The notes below the pieces were generated by a model. It ran no database searches, was not told the origin of the DNA, and was given only the letters and a program-made list of their open reading frames with translations. 64,000 nt of DNA from Nitrososphaerota archaeon (GTDB lineage Archaea > Thermoproteota > Nitrososphaeria > Nitrososphaerales > UBA183), in contig JAFLZE010000004.1 of assembly GCA_029785685.1 (NCBI GenBank), positions 1 to 64,000 of the forward strand. Direction: 5' to 3'. Positions within the stretch are counted from its first letter, which is position 1; each line of letters starts with the position of its first letter. The position numbers and the translations under genes are program-made. Below are positions 34,832-43,695 of this stretch, piece after piece.

Positions 34832-35559
34832 GGCTTGGCCAGAGACTTCACACAGACCTGGTTGTATTCGCAGGCCCTGCACTTCCCTATGCTCCGGCTC
34901 GATGTTGGTTCCCTCTCACCTGTCCAGTAACCCCGTTTCGCTTCCACCGCGGCTTCGGCAAGGTCTCTCTCATGCCTGAGTATGTGAATCTTCATCGAAC
35001 CCTGATGCGCCTCTTCGAGTTCTTCTACCGTTCCATCCATCAAGGCTCCCGACACCTTTGCGGCCCAATCCCTCTTCTCTCCATCGTCCAGTGCTCCGGA
35101 CCTCAGCCTCACCACCGCCAGTCTCAGCTTCGAGCAGTCAAACCCCATGCAGTCTAACAGAAGACCATAGATCCTTGCCTGGTTTTCCTGGTCGTTCCAT
35201 AACGGAATCGGATCGCCTTTGGTCGTCTTGAGTTCCACCAGCCAGAGTGGCCTTCCCTCCGACCATATCATGTGGTCGGGCATCCCGACCAGTCGGAGAC
35301 CGCCGACTGCTCCCCAGAGCCCTAGGACGGCATAATTGGGTCCCTTCGCACCCACTAGTCTTGCGAAGTCTTCGGGGGTGATTTCTTCGGTTGGCATTAA
35401 CTCGTCGTGGAGCTCTGTCCCTGTGTCCTTCGCCGCGGTGGGCACCTCTCCGAGAACGAATTCGTTCTCTACCTTGTACTCGCAATAGAATTGAGCCGAG
35501 AGTTTGGCCACCCCTACGACGCCGGTGCCATGACGGAACTCTGGCTTGACTGAGTGCAT
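34828..35559 (-). CDS. Cas4-like PD-(D/E)XK nuclease with Fe-S cysteines
   Basis: A 243-residue protein. The nuclease core is GMPDHMIW followed by WLVELKTTKG, giving D, E and K of the PD-(D/E)XK site. One cysteine lies early (LSAQFYCEYKVE) and three at the end (CRACEYNQVC), the arrangement that binds a 4Fe-4S cluster in Cas4 and RecB-like relatives. There are no cas genes or CRISPR repeats nearby, so a role in DNA repair is more likely. ATG 35559 is used; TTG 35604 is an alternative. Confidence 0.78.
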   Translation of the reverse strand: MHSVKPEFRHGTGVVGVAKLSAQFYCEYKVENEFVLGEVPTAAKDTGTELHDELMPTEEITPEDFARLVGAKGPNYAVLGLWGAVGGLRLVGMPDHMIWSEGRPLWLVELKTTKGDPIPLWNDQENQARIYGLLLDCMGFDCSKLRLAVVRLRSGALDDGEKRDWAAKVSGALMDGTVEELEEAHQGSMKIHILRHERDLAEAAVEAKRGYWTGEREPTSSRSIGKCRACEYNQVCVKSLAKP

Positions 35560-35802
35560 GAACTCCTTCTCCCGCTCCCATAGCCCAACCCAGAACTGGT
35601 CCAATCAGAAAGGAGGCGCGATTTCGATATGTAACGGTTGTCTGACTGATGCGCTTCACGTTCAAAGAGGAACGGACAATCTCCATCGCTGACTCGCTCC
35701 TCCGGAAGCCCCGAAGGCAGGGCGCACGTCAATGAAACGCGGGCGTGTTCCCTGGAGACGGTGAGTCTCTGCCACTCAGACCCTCCCTCTTTTTCAAACA
35801 CC
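35560..35802. other. intergenic, one short plus-strand frame
   Basis: Only a 28-codon frame from ATG 35649 (MRFTFKEERTISIADSLL) stands out, with no known family. Confidence 0.25.
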
Positions 35803-35810
35803 CTTTTATC
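35803..35810 (+). promoter_or_regulatory. TATA-like box of the PEBP gene
   Basis: CTTTTATC centred 27 bp before TTG 35834 supports a leaderless transcript from the TTG start. Confidence 0.55.
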
Positions 35811-35833
35811 GCGTCTCATCGAGTCCGTCGCTG

Positions 35834-36301
35834 TTGAGTCTCAAACTTGGGAATCTGAAGCTGACGAGCCCAGTGTTCAGCCCTTCCGGGCGCTTGGACA
35901 AGAAATATGGCGGTGATGGGGAAAACAAGTCTCCGCCATTAGCATGGACTGGCGCGCCAAGCGGGACCAAGGAATTCGCCTTGATCTGCCACGACCCCGA
36001 CGCGCCGTTGCCTGACGGCTTCACTCATTGGGTGGTGTACGGCATTCCTGCTGAAGTCACGAAGCTAGCGGAAGGGCAGAAGGCCGAGGCATTCACGCCG
36101 GGAGTGAACGGGACACAGAAGACCGGCTACATGGGACCATACCCGCCAAACGGCCATGGGGTGCACCACTACTACTTCTGGGTCTATGCCCTTGGAAAGG
36201 AGATGAAACTAGAACCAGGTCTCGGTCGGCCTGAACTGCTACGCGCGATCGCCGGTTCTATACTGGAGCAGGCGCGCCTCATAGGGACCTACGAGCGGTA
36301 G
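35834..36301 (+). CDS. PEBP/YbhB family protein
   Basis: A 155-residue phosphatidylethanolamine-binding-like protein. Anion-binding motifs are clear: KSPPLAWTGAP, HDPDAP with FTHWVVYGIP, and GYMGPYPPNGHGVHHYYFWVYAL. Prokaryotic members bind small anions or phospholipid head groups; exact function is unknown. TTG 35834 is chosen because it matches the family N-terminus and promoter spacing. Confidence 0.93.
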   Translation: MSLKLGNLKLTSPVFSPSGRLDKKYGGDGENKSPPLAWTGAPSGTKEFALICHDPDAPLPDGFTHWVVYGIPAEVTKLAEGQKAEAFTPGVNGTQKTGYMGPYPPNGHGVHHYYFWVYALGKEMKLEPGLGRPELLRAIAGSILEQARLIGTYER

Positions 36302-36542
36302 AGACTGTCACGCCTGGGAAGCTGTGGCGACAGGGCACCGCGCCACGTGCTCATTCACCACCTAGGACCTGATACCTTGCCTTTGGTAATGGGCAACAAC
36401 GTCTGCTAGTACTTCAGGCGCTTCACGGGAAACCTGCGGAGAGCGAGTGGCCTGGTGTGGTTTCCGAAGAGCTTGCTTCTCCCGGACAGTAGTGCGCGGT
36501 TTTCCATGCTTACCATGGGTGATGCGACTCGATTCCACGCAT

Positions 36543-36710
36543 TCAACTGGGCAGCTCGTCCTCCGGTATGAGCTTTCTAAGCTCCTTCGCGTATTCTTGC
36601 ACTAGGCCAGCCGTTACCCCGGCTATCTTTGCCAGTTCTGCTGCAGTGACCTTCGATTTCATGCAGCCGTCGAGGGCGACTACGTGTATAAGCGACGGCT
36701 GCTTGCTCAC
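36543..36710 (-). CDS. small helix-turn-helix-like protein, 55 residues
   Basis: From GTG 36710 to TGA 36543. After HVVALDGCMKSKVTAAELAKIAGVTAG the helices continue VQEYAKELRKLIPEDE. The AAELAKIAGVT-type segment resembles a DNA-binding helix-turn-helix. It may be a complete mini-protein or the end of a decayed regulator, since TAG lies directly upstream of the GTG. The rest of 36302-36981 shows no other gene. Confidence 0.4.
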   Translation of the reverse strand: MSKQPSLIHVVALDGCMKSKVTAAELAKIAGVTAGLVQEYAKELRKLIPEDELPS

Positions 36711-36981
36711 CTATGCGCAGTGAGAGGCAGCGCCGAAAGTAAACCTAAACCGGCGCGAGAGATCGTTCTGGGGTTCCCGGCTAACTCCAGCTGCTTCCCG
36801 CCACAGAAGGAAGGCGCATCTTGTGGAACAGACGATGGAATGCGTTGTCTGTTCGTGCATCTTTCATGACCTTCTTGGCCAGGTGCTAGGTCTGAGCTCG
36901 CCTGATTCATACGGGCAACCCATTGTTGACATCTACTGTTCTGGAGTGAAGAATGCCGAGCAACGTTGAAAGGTTGAGCCC

Positions 36982-37914
36982 GTGGCCGACGAGGCTATGG
37001 CGAAGCCGATATTGATCACCGGTGGTAGTTCTGGAATAGGGAAGGCTGCCACCGAGTCCCTCTCCGCGGCTGGATGCATGGTGTATCCTACCGTTCGTAC
37101 TGAAGAGGATTTCTCGTCTCTTGTGAAACTTCCAAGGGTCCACCCATTGATGATGGACGTGACAGACAGAGAGGAGGTGAAACGGGGAATCGCTCAGATA
37201 GTACAGGCAGGAGAAGGGCTCTATGGGGTCGTAAACAACGCGGCTGTGATTGACGTCTGGCCCCTCGTTGAGCTTGAAGATGATGAGCTGAGGCGGAGCC
37301 TTGAAGTGAACCTTCTGGGAGTGCATAGGGTCGTCCGCGAGTCTGCATCGCTCTTGGCGAGGGCTCACGGGAGGATTGTGAACGTAAGCTCGTTGGAAGG
37401 CCTGGTCTCGACAAAGCTCGCAGGACCCTATGAAGCAAGTAAGTTCGCACTGGAAGCCTACTCTGACAACCTTCGAAGAGAGCTAAGGCCCTATGGTGTC
37501 ACCGTGGCGATTGTTGAGCCTGGTGGTTTCAGTACAAACTACGCGAAATCGACCGCGAAGGTCCTCGAAAGGCGTGCGAGAGTCATGAAACCTGCGCTTA
37601 TGAAGAAAGAAGCAGAAGAGGTGGCAGCGACTTGGAAGGATGAAGTTTCGGACGTCGAAGGACGCGCTCAGCCTTCCCTGGTCGCGGAAGTGATTATGGA
37701 GGCGCTCCTGACGGAGGAGCCTAGGAACAGGTACGTCGTCACGTCGAACATGGCTGAGTTCCGCTGGGCCATGGGCAAACTCGCTTCCAGGCTCGTCGAA
37801 GTAAACCGGGGATCAACCTATGCCCTCTCTAGGGGAGAGTTGGCCACCCTCGTTGACGAGGCGTGGACTAAGGAGAGCAGGAGTCGAAGCGTTCTCCCGT
37901 CGACTCGTCCCTAA
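36982..37914 (+). CDS. short-chain dehydrogenase/reductase
   Basis: A 310-residue classical SDR. Nucleotide motif TGGSSGIG, NNAA, catalytic Ser in NVSSLEG and YEASK. The N-terminal strand lacks a clear NADP arginine, and the C-terminal 60 residues are an extension. Start GTG 36982, or ATG 36997 (MAKPILITGG). Substrate unknown. Confidence 0.9.
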   Translation: MADEAMAKPILITGGSSGIGKAATESLSAAGCMVYPTVRTEEDFSSLVKLPRVHPLMMDVTDREEVKRGIAQIVQAGEGLYGVVNNAAVIDVWPLVELEDDELRRSLEVNLLGVHRVVRESASLLARAHGRIVNVSSLEGLVSTKLAGPYEASKFALEAYSDNLRRELRPYGVTVAIVEPGGFSTNYAKSTAKVLERRARVMKPALMKKEAEEVAATWKDEVSDVEGRAQPSLVAEVIMEALLTEEPRNRYVVTSNMAEFRWAMGKLASRLVEVNRGSTYALSRGELATLVDEAWTKESRSRSVLPSTRP

Positions 37915-37992
37915 GAGATGAGGCGGATCCTACTATGACATGGATCGAGGAGTAGGTGTCCTAGCTCAAGTCGTTCGGACCGGTCCGGTACC

Positions 37993-39756
37993 TCAGCTGA
38001 AGGGGGTTAGTGCATCCAGGAAATACTCTGGAAACAGTTCTCTATGTGTCCTGATGAAATGGGTGAAGTTGGAGTCGAGGACGTAAGTGACGGCGTGGTC
38101 CGCTTCGCTCCTCACGCTCCTGCCATAGGTTTGAACAAGTCTCAAGGCCGTCTGCCAGTCGTACCACCCAGGGTCCTTCTCCAGCTTCACCCTCGTCCTC
38201 CTCTCCGAGAGGTCTGGGAAAGGTACTTTCACGAGGATTTGGAACCTGGATAGATCGTCCTTCAGATCAACCCCTTGGTACAGGCTTGGAGAGATTAGAA
38301 CCGACTCGTCCCTATCCCCATGGGCCCGCAGGAGCGCGGACCTCGAAGATACATTCTCAGTGCTGGAGAGCCTCGCTCTGTTGTGCTCTGAGACGTGGTC
38401 CATGATGTACCTCGTTTGCTGATAGGAGGTAGTGTGGATAATCCCCCTCTCCCCCGCGTGGCGGGACATCACTTCGTCCACCGCCTCCGCTATTGCTCCC
38501 ATGGATGCCTCCATGGTAGTTCTGCTCAACTGGGCAGCGTCGAGTGCGCGGATAGGCCTGTTTTCTACGGGGAAAGCGGAGCCTTCCACGCGCACGAAGG
38601 TCGCTTCGTCTTCGGGGATGCCGAGGGCCCTGCAGAAGACCTCCTTGGAGAAGACCGTTGCTGACATGAGGAGCACCGTGTCCGCTGAGTCGAAGAATCT
38701 GGATGTGTATGCGCTGATGTCCAGTGGCTGGAAGACGACCTCCTCGACCGTAGAATCGCCCTTGGCCGTTGAAGACTTCCTCATGCTGTTGACAACCCAG
38801 TTGGATGGGTGGGCCTCGAGCTCCTCAGCGAACCCGTTCAGTGACTCAAGTGCGTCCTTGCAGGAAGCAATCCTATCCTGCATCCCCCCGTCCTTCTGGT
38901 TCGCGTCGATGAAGCTTTCCAACGTCCTCTTGGCGTCGCCGAGGGGCCTGGCCCATGCGCCAACATCTTGGAGGCCCATGTCGGGGATGACAGGAGTCAA
39001 GTCTCCTTCTGGAGAGTAGCTCCCGAGCGTTGACCTCCTTAGTGAGTAGGACGCGAACCCGACCATCTGTCTCTCTAGATCGTGGGCTTCATCACATACC
39101 AGGAGTCTCCTATGTTGAACATCATCGGTATAGCTCAGCTCTGAGAGGAAGAACGGATAGTTGGCCACCATGACCGGAGCCCTGAATGCATCCCACTTCT
39201 GCTCGTAGTAGGGGCAGAGCTTTCCGTCCTGAAGGCGTCTGCATTTCGAATTCTTGCCGCAAGCACCCCTTGCATGCTCGTCATACTCCTCGAGGGTCAA
39301 GAAGTGCGGGCATTCGGAGAGGGTCCAGTCTGCCTCGCATCTTCCCTTACTGCAGGATGGATAACTCCCCCTTGCAGTAGGGACCAGACAAGTGAAGTTC
39401 GACTTCCCTGTGACCACGGGAAAGCCGAAATCGGCTGAGTATTGTGACTGGAGCTGCTTGGTTGATGTAAGGAGATATGCGGAGCCCAAGTGGCGGCAGA
39501 GGGCCGCTGCTATTGCGGATTTTCCAAACCCGACCGGAGCCTCAAGAATGACGTATTTTTTCGACTGGGAGAGCGTCGCCTCTACGTGGGCCAGGACTTC
39601 TTCCTGCGACGGCCGCGGTGTGAGGAATGGAAAGCTGTCGAGCAGCTTTCGCTTCGGGGCGTTGCGACCCAGAGCGAGCCCGCAACTGGCGCAGGTCACC
39701 GCTGATGTACCGATACTAGACCTGACTCTGGAACCGCACGAAGGACAGAACTTCAA
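37993..39756 (-). CDS. Rad3/XPD-family helicase with N-terminal zinc ribbon
   Basis: A 587-residue superfamily 2 helicase. An N-terminal zinc ribbon (CPSCG, CASCG) precedes Walker A (EAPVGFGKSAIA). Cysteines between residues about 125 and 190 (including FTC, PSC, ECPHF and CPYYEQ) could bind the family's Fe-S cluster. DEAH is in VCDEAHDLE, and late motifs include LLMSATVF and LVQTYGRSVRS. It probably unwinds damaged DNA 5' to 3'. Eukaryotic XPD lacks such a zinc ribbon. Confidence 0.9.
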   Translation of the reverse strand: MKFCPSCGSRVRSSIGTSAVTCASCGLALGRNAPKRKLLDSFPFLTPRPSQEEVLAHVEATLSQSKKYVILEAPVGFGKSAIAAALCRHLGSAYLLTSTKQLQSQYSADFGFPVVTGKSNFTCLVPTARGSYPSCSKGRCEADWTLSECPHFLTLEEYDEHARGACGKNSKCRRLQDGKLCPYYEQKWDAFRAPVMVANYPFFLSELSYTDDVQHRRLLVCDEAHDLERQMVGFASYSLRRSTLGSYSPEGDLTPVIPDMGLQDVGAWARPLGDAKRTLESFIDANQKDGGMQDRIASCKDALESLNGFAEELEAHPSNWVVNSMRKSSTAKGDSTVEEVVFQPLDISAYTSRFFDSADTVLLMSATVFSKEVFCRALGIPEDEATFVRVEGSAFPVENRPIRALDAAQLSRTTMEASMGAIAEAVDEVMSRHAGERGIIHTTSYQQTRYIMDHVSEHNRARLSSTENVSSRSALLRAHGDRDESVLISPSLYQGVDLKDDLSRFQILVKVPFPDLSERRTRVKLEKDPGWYDWQTALRLVQTYGRSVRSEADHAVTYVLDSNFTHFIRTHRELFPEYFLDALTPFS

Positions 39757-39990
39757 CGAGCAGGCTTCGTCAACTGGGAGATGGTATAAACTTCAAACCC
39801 CGTCACCCTTTGACGTGGAAGATCGTGGCCCAGGCAGGTAGGATAGTTTCGCTTCACACTGTCGCAGTGCAGAACAAGCGCTCCATAAGGGAGGGACATG
39901 ACAGAAAGGGTGCTTCAGCGCCTGCTGACTAGGCATTGATTCCTGATGGTGGCCGCCAAGGCCTAGGACCACATGTCAGACGGCCATCCG
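39757..39990. other. intergenic upstream of the helicase
   Basis: No gene is supported. Confidence 0.3.
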
Positions 39991-40426
39991 TTAGTCGCCT
40001 GTGAGTCCACATTGGATGAACTCGCGGACAAGTGAGGATCCTCCGTCCATGATGATATCGTTCCCTGGTTCCGTCCTCAGCTTTGCAACGACCTCGCTCA
40101 GTTCACCGGACATGACCCTGGAAGTTCCGCCACCAACTGCCTTCTGCGAGACAGTACGACCCCTTGGTGGTGGTGAGCCATTTTTCGTAATCGAAGAGGT
40201 ACTTCGGAGTGTCCTGCTTTCTCGCCGCCTCCGAGTGAACCTGCAGATGACCATCGAAAGAATGTCCCTCGAAGACGACGATATCCACAGAGTCGTAGCG
40301 ATTGATCCACGTTTCGGTGAAAGCGGTGTCAGGCTCTTCAGTGTCCACGTCTCAACGGGGGCATTTCTGGAGCACACCGTGGTCGTCTAGGGTCGTGTAC
40401 ATGTTCGCGGCTATCTTCCTCGGCAA
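39991..40426 (-). pseudogene. decayed RibD C-terminal/dihydrofolate reductase-like gene
   Basis: From TTG 40426 the frame reads LPRKIAANMYTTLDDHG, hits TGA near 40360, then continues in the same frame as DTEEPDTAFTETWINRYDSVD and FDGHLQVHSEAARK to YLFDYEKWLTTTK. The signal then moves to other frames: GVVLSR, and finally RVMSGELSEVVAKL and DIIMDGGSSLVREF ending at 39991. The order matches RibD-C/DHFR-fold reductases. At least one stop and two frameshifts make it a pseudogene. Confidence 0.8.
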
Positions 40427-40694
40427 GCTCGCACCGCCGAAGCACAGTGCCGCGCTTAAGCAGGTTCGGAAGGGCTTCTTGTATGGTCCATCCAGTGGCT
40501 TTTCTTGAATGAGGCTCCGGTCTGGTAGAAGGTCGACGGATTGAACAGAGATGTGGTAGTGGGAATGGAACCAAGGAGAACAGAGGCTCTCTGTTTCGTA
40601 AAACTGCGCCCTGGCCTGTGAAGCCTTTGGAGTCAGCGTCGAACGCCCGCCTCTAGGGCGTCCAACATCTGGATGTGTCGGGCCGTCCCGTAGA
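40427..40694. other. intergenic, no gene seen
   Basis: Only short, low-quality frames. The region may hold further remains of the neighbouring decayed gene. Confidence 0.3.
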
Positions 40695-41663
40695 TCAGCG
40701 CCGTGTGCTGAACTCTCCTACTCTCTTCAGCACAGTCAGGGCTCTGAGGGTTATCATTTTGCTCGGCCGGCCTGCACGCTCCAGAGAAAACGAGGTGTAG
40801 TACTTCTCGTATTTGGACCGCCAGCGGGGCCACCTCTCATCGTAGAAGTCTGGATGAACGGCGTCCAGTCCCCACGTCCCGTCCCCCCTGCGCTTCTTTC
40901 TCAGGTGGGAGAGTGCAGGCTTCAGGCGGCTTTCGTCGCCGTACCCGAGGGCGGTCATGAAGTCGAGGCCGACGAGGATATCATAGTAATAGTGATATGG
41001 GAAATGCAAACGAATCCAAGGGTCATAGCGGCTTCCCTGCCTGTAAAGCCTGCGTTCAAGGAAGAACTCCGCCCCTTTCTCGACGGCGGCCTTCATCCCT
41101 CGGGTCCACTCTTGTCGTGGGTACACGGCAAAAGCGCTCATGCCTTCCCACGCGTCGATCGTTCCCGTGGATGAGGGAAAACAGTGCCAGCCACCATCGG
41201 CCTTCTGTGTTTTTACGAGGAGGTCCAAGGCACTCTTCACTCTTAGCTCGTCGGTGTATCCGAACTTGATTAGCGCCCTGGCTGTGTTCCCCACGAGGCA
41301 GTGTTCGCTGTTCTTGGCACCAGGCGTGTCGAAGCCGCCATCAGGCCCCGCATAGGTGTCCATCCAGAGCGAACATGCCTTGGCTATTCGCGGGTTGTCC
41401 TTTGTAACCCCTAAGTCAGAGAGTAGCAGTAGCATCCAGTTTGTGGAGACATACTTCGGTCTGTAGAGGTCTTCTTCTTTGTCCAACCAGTTACCGCCTG
41501 GCTTCTGCTTCGTGAGAACGTCCTTGGCCCAGCCCCTTGTTGCGATGTCACGCCTTGCGTTTTCAAGCTCGCGCCTTCCCGTCCCTTCAACGAGGTCCCT
41601 CAGTGCAAGGTACCGGACTGCAGGCTGCGAAGGCTCGAGGAGCCAGTCAATGACGTGTTTCAT
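40695..41663 (-). CDS. terpene cyclase-fold (squalene-hopene/prenyltransferase-like) repeat protein
   Basis: A 322-residue soluble alpha-alpha barrel protein. Repeats include GPDGGFDTPG, KADGGWHCFP and RGDGTWGLD, the QW-like repeats of the prenyltransferase and squalene oxidase superfamily. No DxDD cyclase motif or membrane segment is visible, so cyclase activity is doubtful. ATG 41663 is chosen because an AATAATAG-type box lies 27 bp upstream (41686-41693); the longer upstream frame looks non-coding. Confidence 0.75.
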   Translation of the reverse strand: MKHVIDWLLEPSQPAVRYLALRDLVEGTGRRELENARRDIATRGWAKDVLTKQKPGGNWLDKEEDLYRPKYVSTNWMLLLLSDLGVTKDNPRIAKACSLWMDTYAGPDGGFDTPGAKNSEHCLVGNTARALIKFGYTDELRVKSALDLLVKTQKADGGWHCFPSSTGTIDAWEGMSAFAVYPRQEWTRGMKAAVEKGAEFFLERRLYRQGSRYDPWIRLHFPYHYYYDILVGLDFMTALGYGDESRLKPALSHLRKKRRGDGTWGLDAVHPDFYDERWPRWRSKYEKYYTSFSLERAGRPSKMITLRALTVLKRVGEFSTRR

Positions 41664-41950
41664 GGCTGCTGGCCAGAGAGCCCAGAATAATAGGCTAAGC
41701 TCCAGGTCGACCTGAGCCCGCCCTATTCGCTCCTCGTTGGGGCAGAGTCTGCACTGGGCTTGCCTGGATGTGGTCTTCCCCCGATTCAGAAAGCCGCCCT
41801 GTTCGACGGACGAGTGAAGGCATTGATGCAACACTGCTCCAAAGATGGCCCAGTGAGGGCCAACCTGTCCTCCAAGGTGGTGCGGGGACCCTGGGAACCT
41901 GATACGACTGATGAGAACACACCCCTGCCATGGCATGGGGGACGTGCAAC
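41664..41950. other. intergenic between divergent genes
   Basis: Holds the minus-strand box at 41686-41693 for the repeat protein; no gene supported. Confidence 0.4.
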
Positions 41951-41958
41951 CTAAATAG
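41951..41958 (+). promoter_or_regulatory. TATA-like box of the DUF302 gene
   Basis: CTAAATAG centred about 26 bp before ATG 41980. Confidence 0.5.
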
Positions 41959-41979
41959 CTGGAGATGTGTTTTTTGAGC

Positions 41980-42372
41980 ATGACGTCGATTGCTTTCGTC
42001 AGGCGAGTAGAGTTCGGTCATGAAGAGGCGGTGCTGAGGCTGAAGGAAACGCTCAAGGCTAACGGGTGGGGAGTCCTCACTGACATCGACCTAAAGGCGA
42101 CGCTCAAGGAGAGAACCGGCGTAGACGTGGAGAAATACAACATACTCGATGTGTGCAACCCCAAGCTCGCTGCCGAAGGCCTGACAGCATCGAAGGAGGC
42201 GGGTCTAGTGCTCCCCTGTAAGATTGTGGTCTATGACGAAGGGCAGGAGACTTACATCAGTCTATACCTGCCCACCAAGCAGCTGCCTGAGGAGTTGCGG
42301 AAGGCGGTAGCGCTTCAGAAGGTTGCCGAAGAGGCGGAGGTATCCTTGAAAGCGCTGGTGCAAGGGGTCTAA
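41980..42372 (+). CDS. DUF302 protein
   Basis: A 130-residue protein with the DUF302 features: FGHEEAVLRLKETLKANGWGVLTDIDLKATLKERTGVD, then ILDVCNPKLA and a VLPCKIVVYD strand. The conserved cysteines in DVCNP and LPCK are present. The family is widespread and its function is not settled. ATG 41980 is preferred to the upstream frame start by promoter spacing. Confidence 0.88.
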   Translation: MTSIAFVRRVEFGHEEAVLRLKETLKANGWGVLTDIDLKATLKERTGVDVEKYNILDVCNPKLAAEGLTASKEAGLVLPCKIVVYDEGQETYISLYLPTKQLPEELRKAVALQKVAEEAEVSLKALVQGV

Positions 42373-42441
42373 GCTGGCGCGCATCGACGAGGTCAACTCC
42401 ACGCCTGAGAATGGTTAAATTGGAGCCCTGAAAGGAATTGT

Positions 42442-42732
42442 ATGAAGCTGATTATGAAAGTCGAGTGTCCTGGTTGTCACCACCTGTTCAGCGTCGTAAC
42501 GGAGAGCAAGAAGCTTATCGAGGACGAGAAAGTCGAGGATTTCAAGGACGACCTGAGAGGACGAGCAGAAGACGACTTAGAGATGCTGAACCCGTTCAGC
42601 GTCAGAGTGCCAGGCTCCCGTGGTGAAGATGTCGCGGCCGACGACCTCACCTATGAGTACCGATTCAAGTGCACTCACTGTGGGCACGAGTGGACAGAAC
42701 TCAGAGAGAAGGAACGCATAGCAAAGAGCTAG
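42442..42732 (+). CDS. small zinc-ribbon protein, 96 residues
   Basis: CPGC at the N-terminus (VECPGCHHLF) and CTHCGHEWTE near the C-terminus form a split zinc ribbon around an acidic helical insert. Similar split ribbons bind nucleic acid or act as chaperone zinc fingers; no family is recognised. TTAAATT (42415-42421) lies about 24 bp before ATG 42442. Confidence 0.75.
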   Translation: MKLIMKVECPGCHHLFSVVTESKKLIEDEKVEDFKDDLRGRAEDDLEMLNPFSVRVPGSRGEDVAADDLTYEYRFKCTHCGHEWTELREKERIAKS

Positions 42733-42768
42733 ACGCGGTCGCGTCTGGTGGCACTACAACTGAGTGGA

Positions 42769-43479
42769 CTATCCGAACAAGATCCGATAGGCTTCCTGCC
42801 CATGCCCCGGGTACTCTTTGGTTTTGGCGATGGTTTCTTGGAAATCTATGGTGGCATCCAGGACACGGTCGGCACCCAGTACGCAACCCATCCTGATGTT
42901 GCAGAGAGTCTCTCCCTTCGAGGCTGCCTCGGCCATTCTCTTTGCCCCTACCACTGCGTGACCGATAATGGTGAAGTCCCCTGCGATCTCTTCCAGCGCA
43001 CACCGACCCGAGTCGACCCCCAGGGCCAGCCACCGTGGGCAGGCAGATTCCTCGCGTTCTTTCTGTGCTCCGGGAAGATTTCTCCTTCGAAGGTCTCGTG
43101 AGCGTGCCTGCAGAAACCCATCGCCTCGTCGAGGAACTTTGAGGGCTTCGACCCATAGAGCCAGTAGACTATGAAGCCGTCCCCGGTGAACTTGTCAAAC
43201 CAGCCAGAGTTTTCCCTTGATTTTCTTCATCCGCTCTGTGAATGACATAGTGATCATAGCATATTCCCTCGACGATGTCGCTTCTCTCATCAGATGGGTC
43301 GATCCTCTTATGTCTCCGATGACCACGTGTATTCCCGCCTGGTCTCCCGCCCCCAGCAGTCGGGCGAGCTCACCTCTGGAGATGGTCTCTTCCCAGTTGG
43401 GAGGCGCGTGCATGTCAAGTTTCTTGAGCGTCTCGTCTCTTTTCAGATTGGGTTTCGTCCTCATTGGCCCCGTCGACAT
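42769..43479 (-). pseudogene. decayed class III adenylate/guanylate cyclase-like gene
   Basis: From ATG 43479 the frame encodes an N-terminal segment and the cyclase motif IGDIRGSTHLM, ending SFTERMKKI. The reading then shifts to ENSGWFDKFTGDGFIVYW, which carries the second metal-site Asp, and shifts again to LALGVDSGRCALEEIAGDF and IIGHAVVGAKRMAEA, closing at 42769 with YRILFG. Together this is about 237 residues, a stand-alone cyclase domain. Two frameshifts (near 43208 and 43030) break it. Whether cAMP or cGMP was the product is unknown. Confidence 0.8.
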
Positions 43480-43695
43480 ACCGCCGCGCCTTGTAGCTCG
43501 CCTGTGTCCCTTTCCTTCTCCCCGGCCCCATTACTCGCGTTTGCGTAGCAGACCCCCGCACAGAGGGTCGGAACCCACCTCGACGAGCAGAACAAGCGGC
43601 TCGCCTTCCTGAAAGTGGCTCTCAACGCCTCCGAGGGAACACCCAGTCGAGCCAACCCCCATGAGAGGAATAGAACCCCACACGTCAGTCTTGCA
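43480..43695. other. intergenic, no gene seen
   Basis: No supported gene or RNA. Confidence 0.3.

Noticed and set aside
41664..41981. N-terminal extension of the terpene cyclase-fold protein
   Set aside because: The extension is Cys/His/Arg-rich and unlike the family; a promoter box 27 bp before ATG 41663 supports the shorter start.
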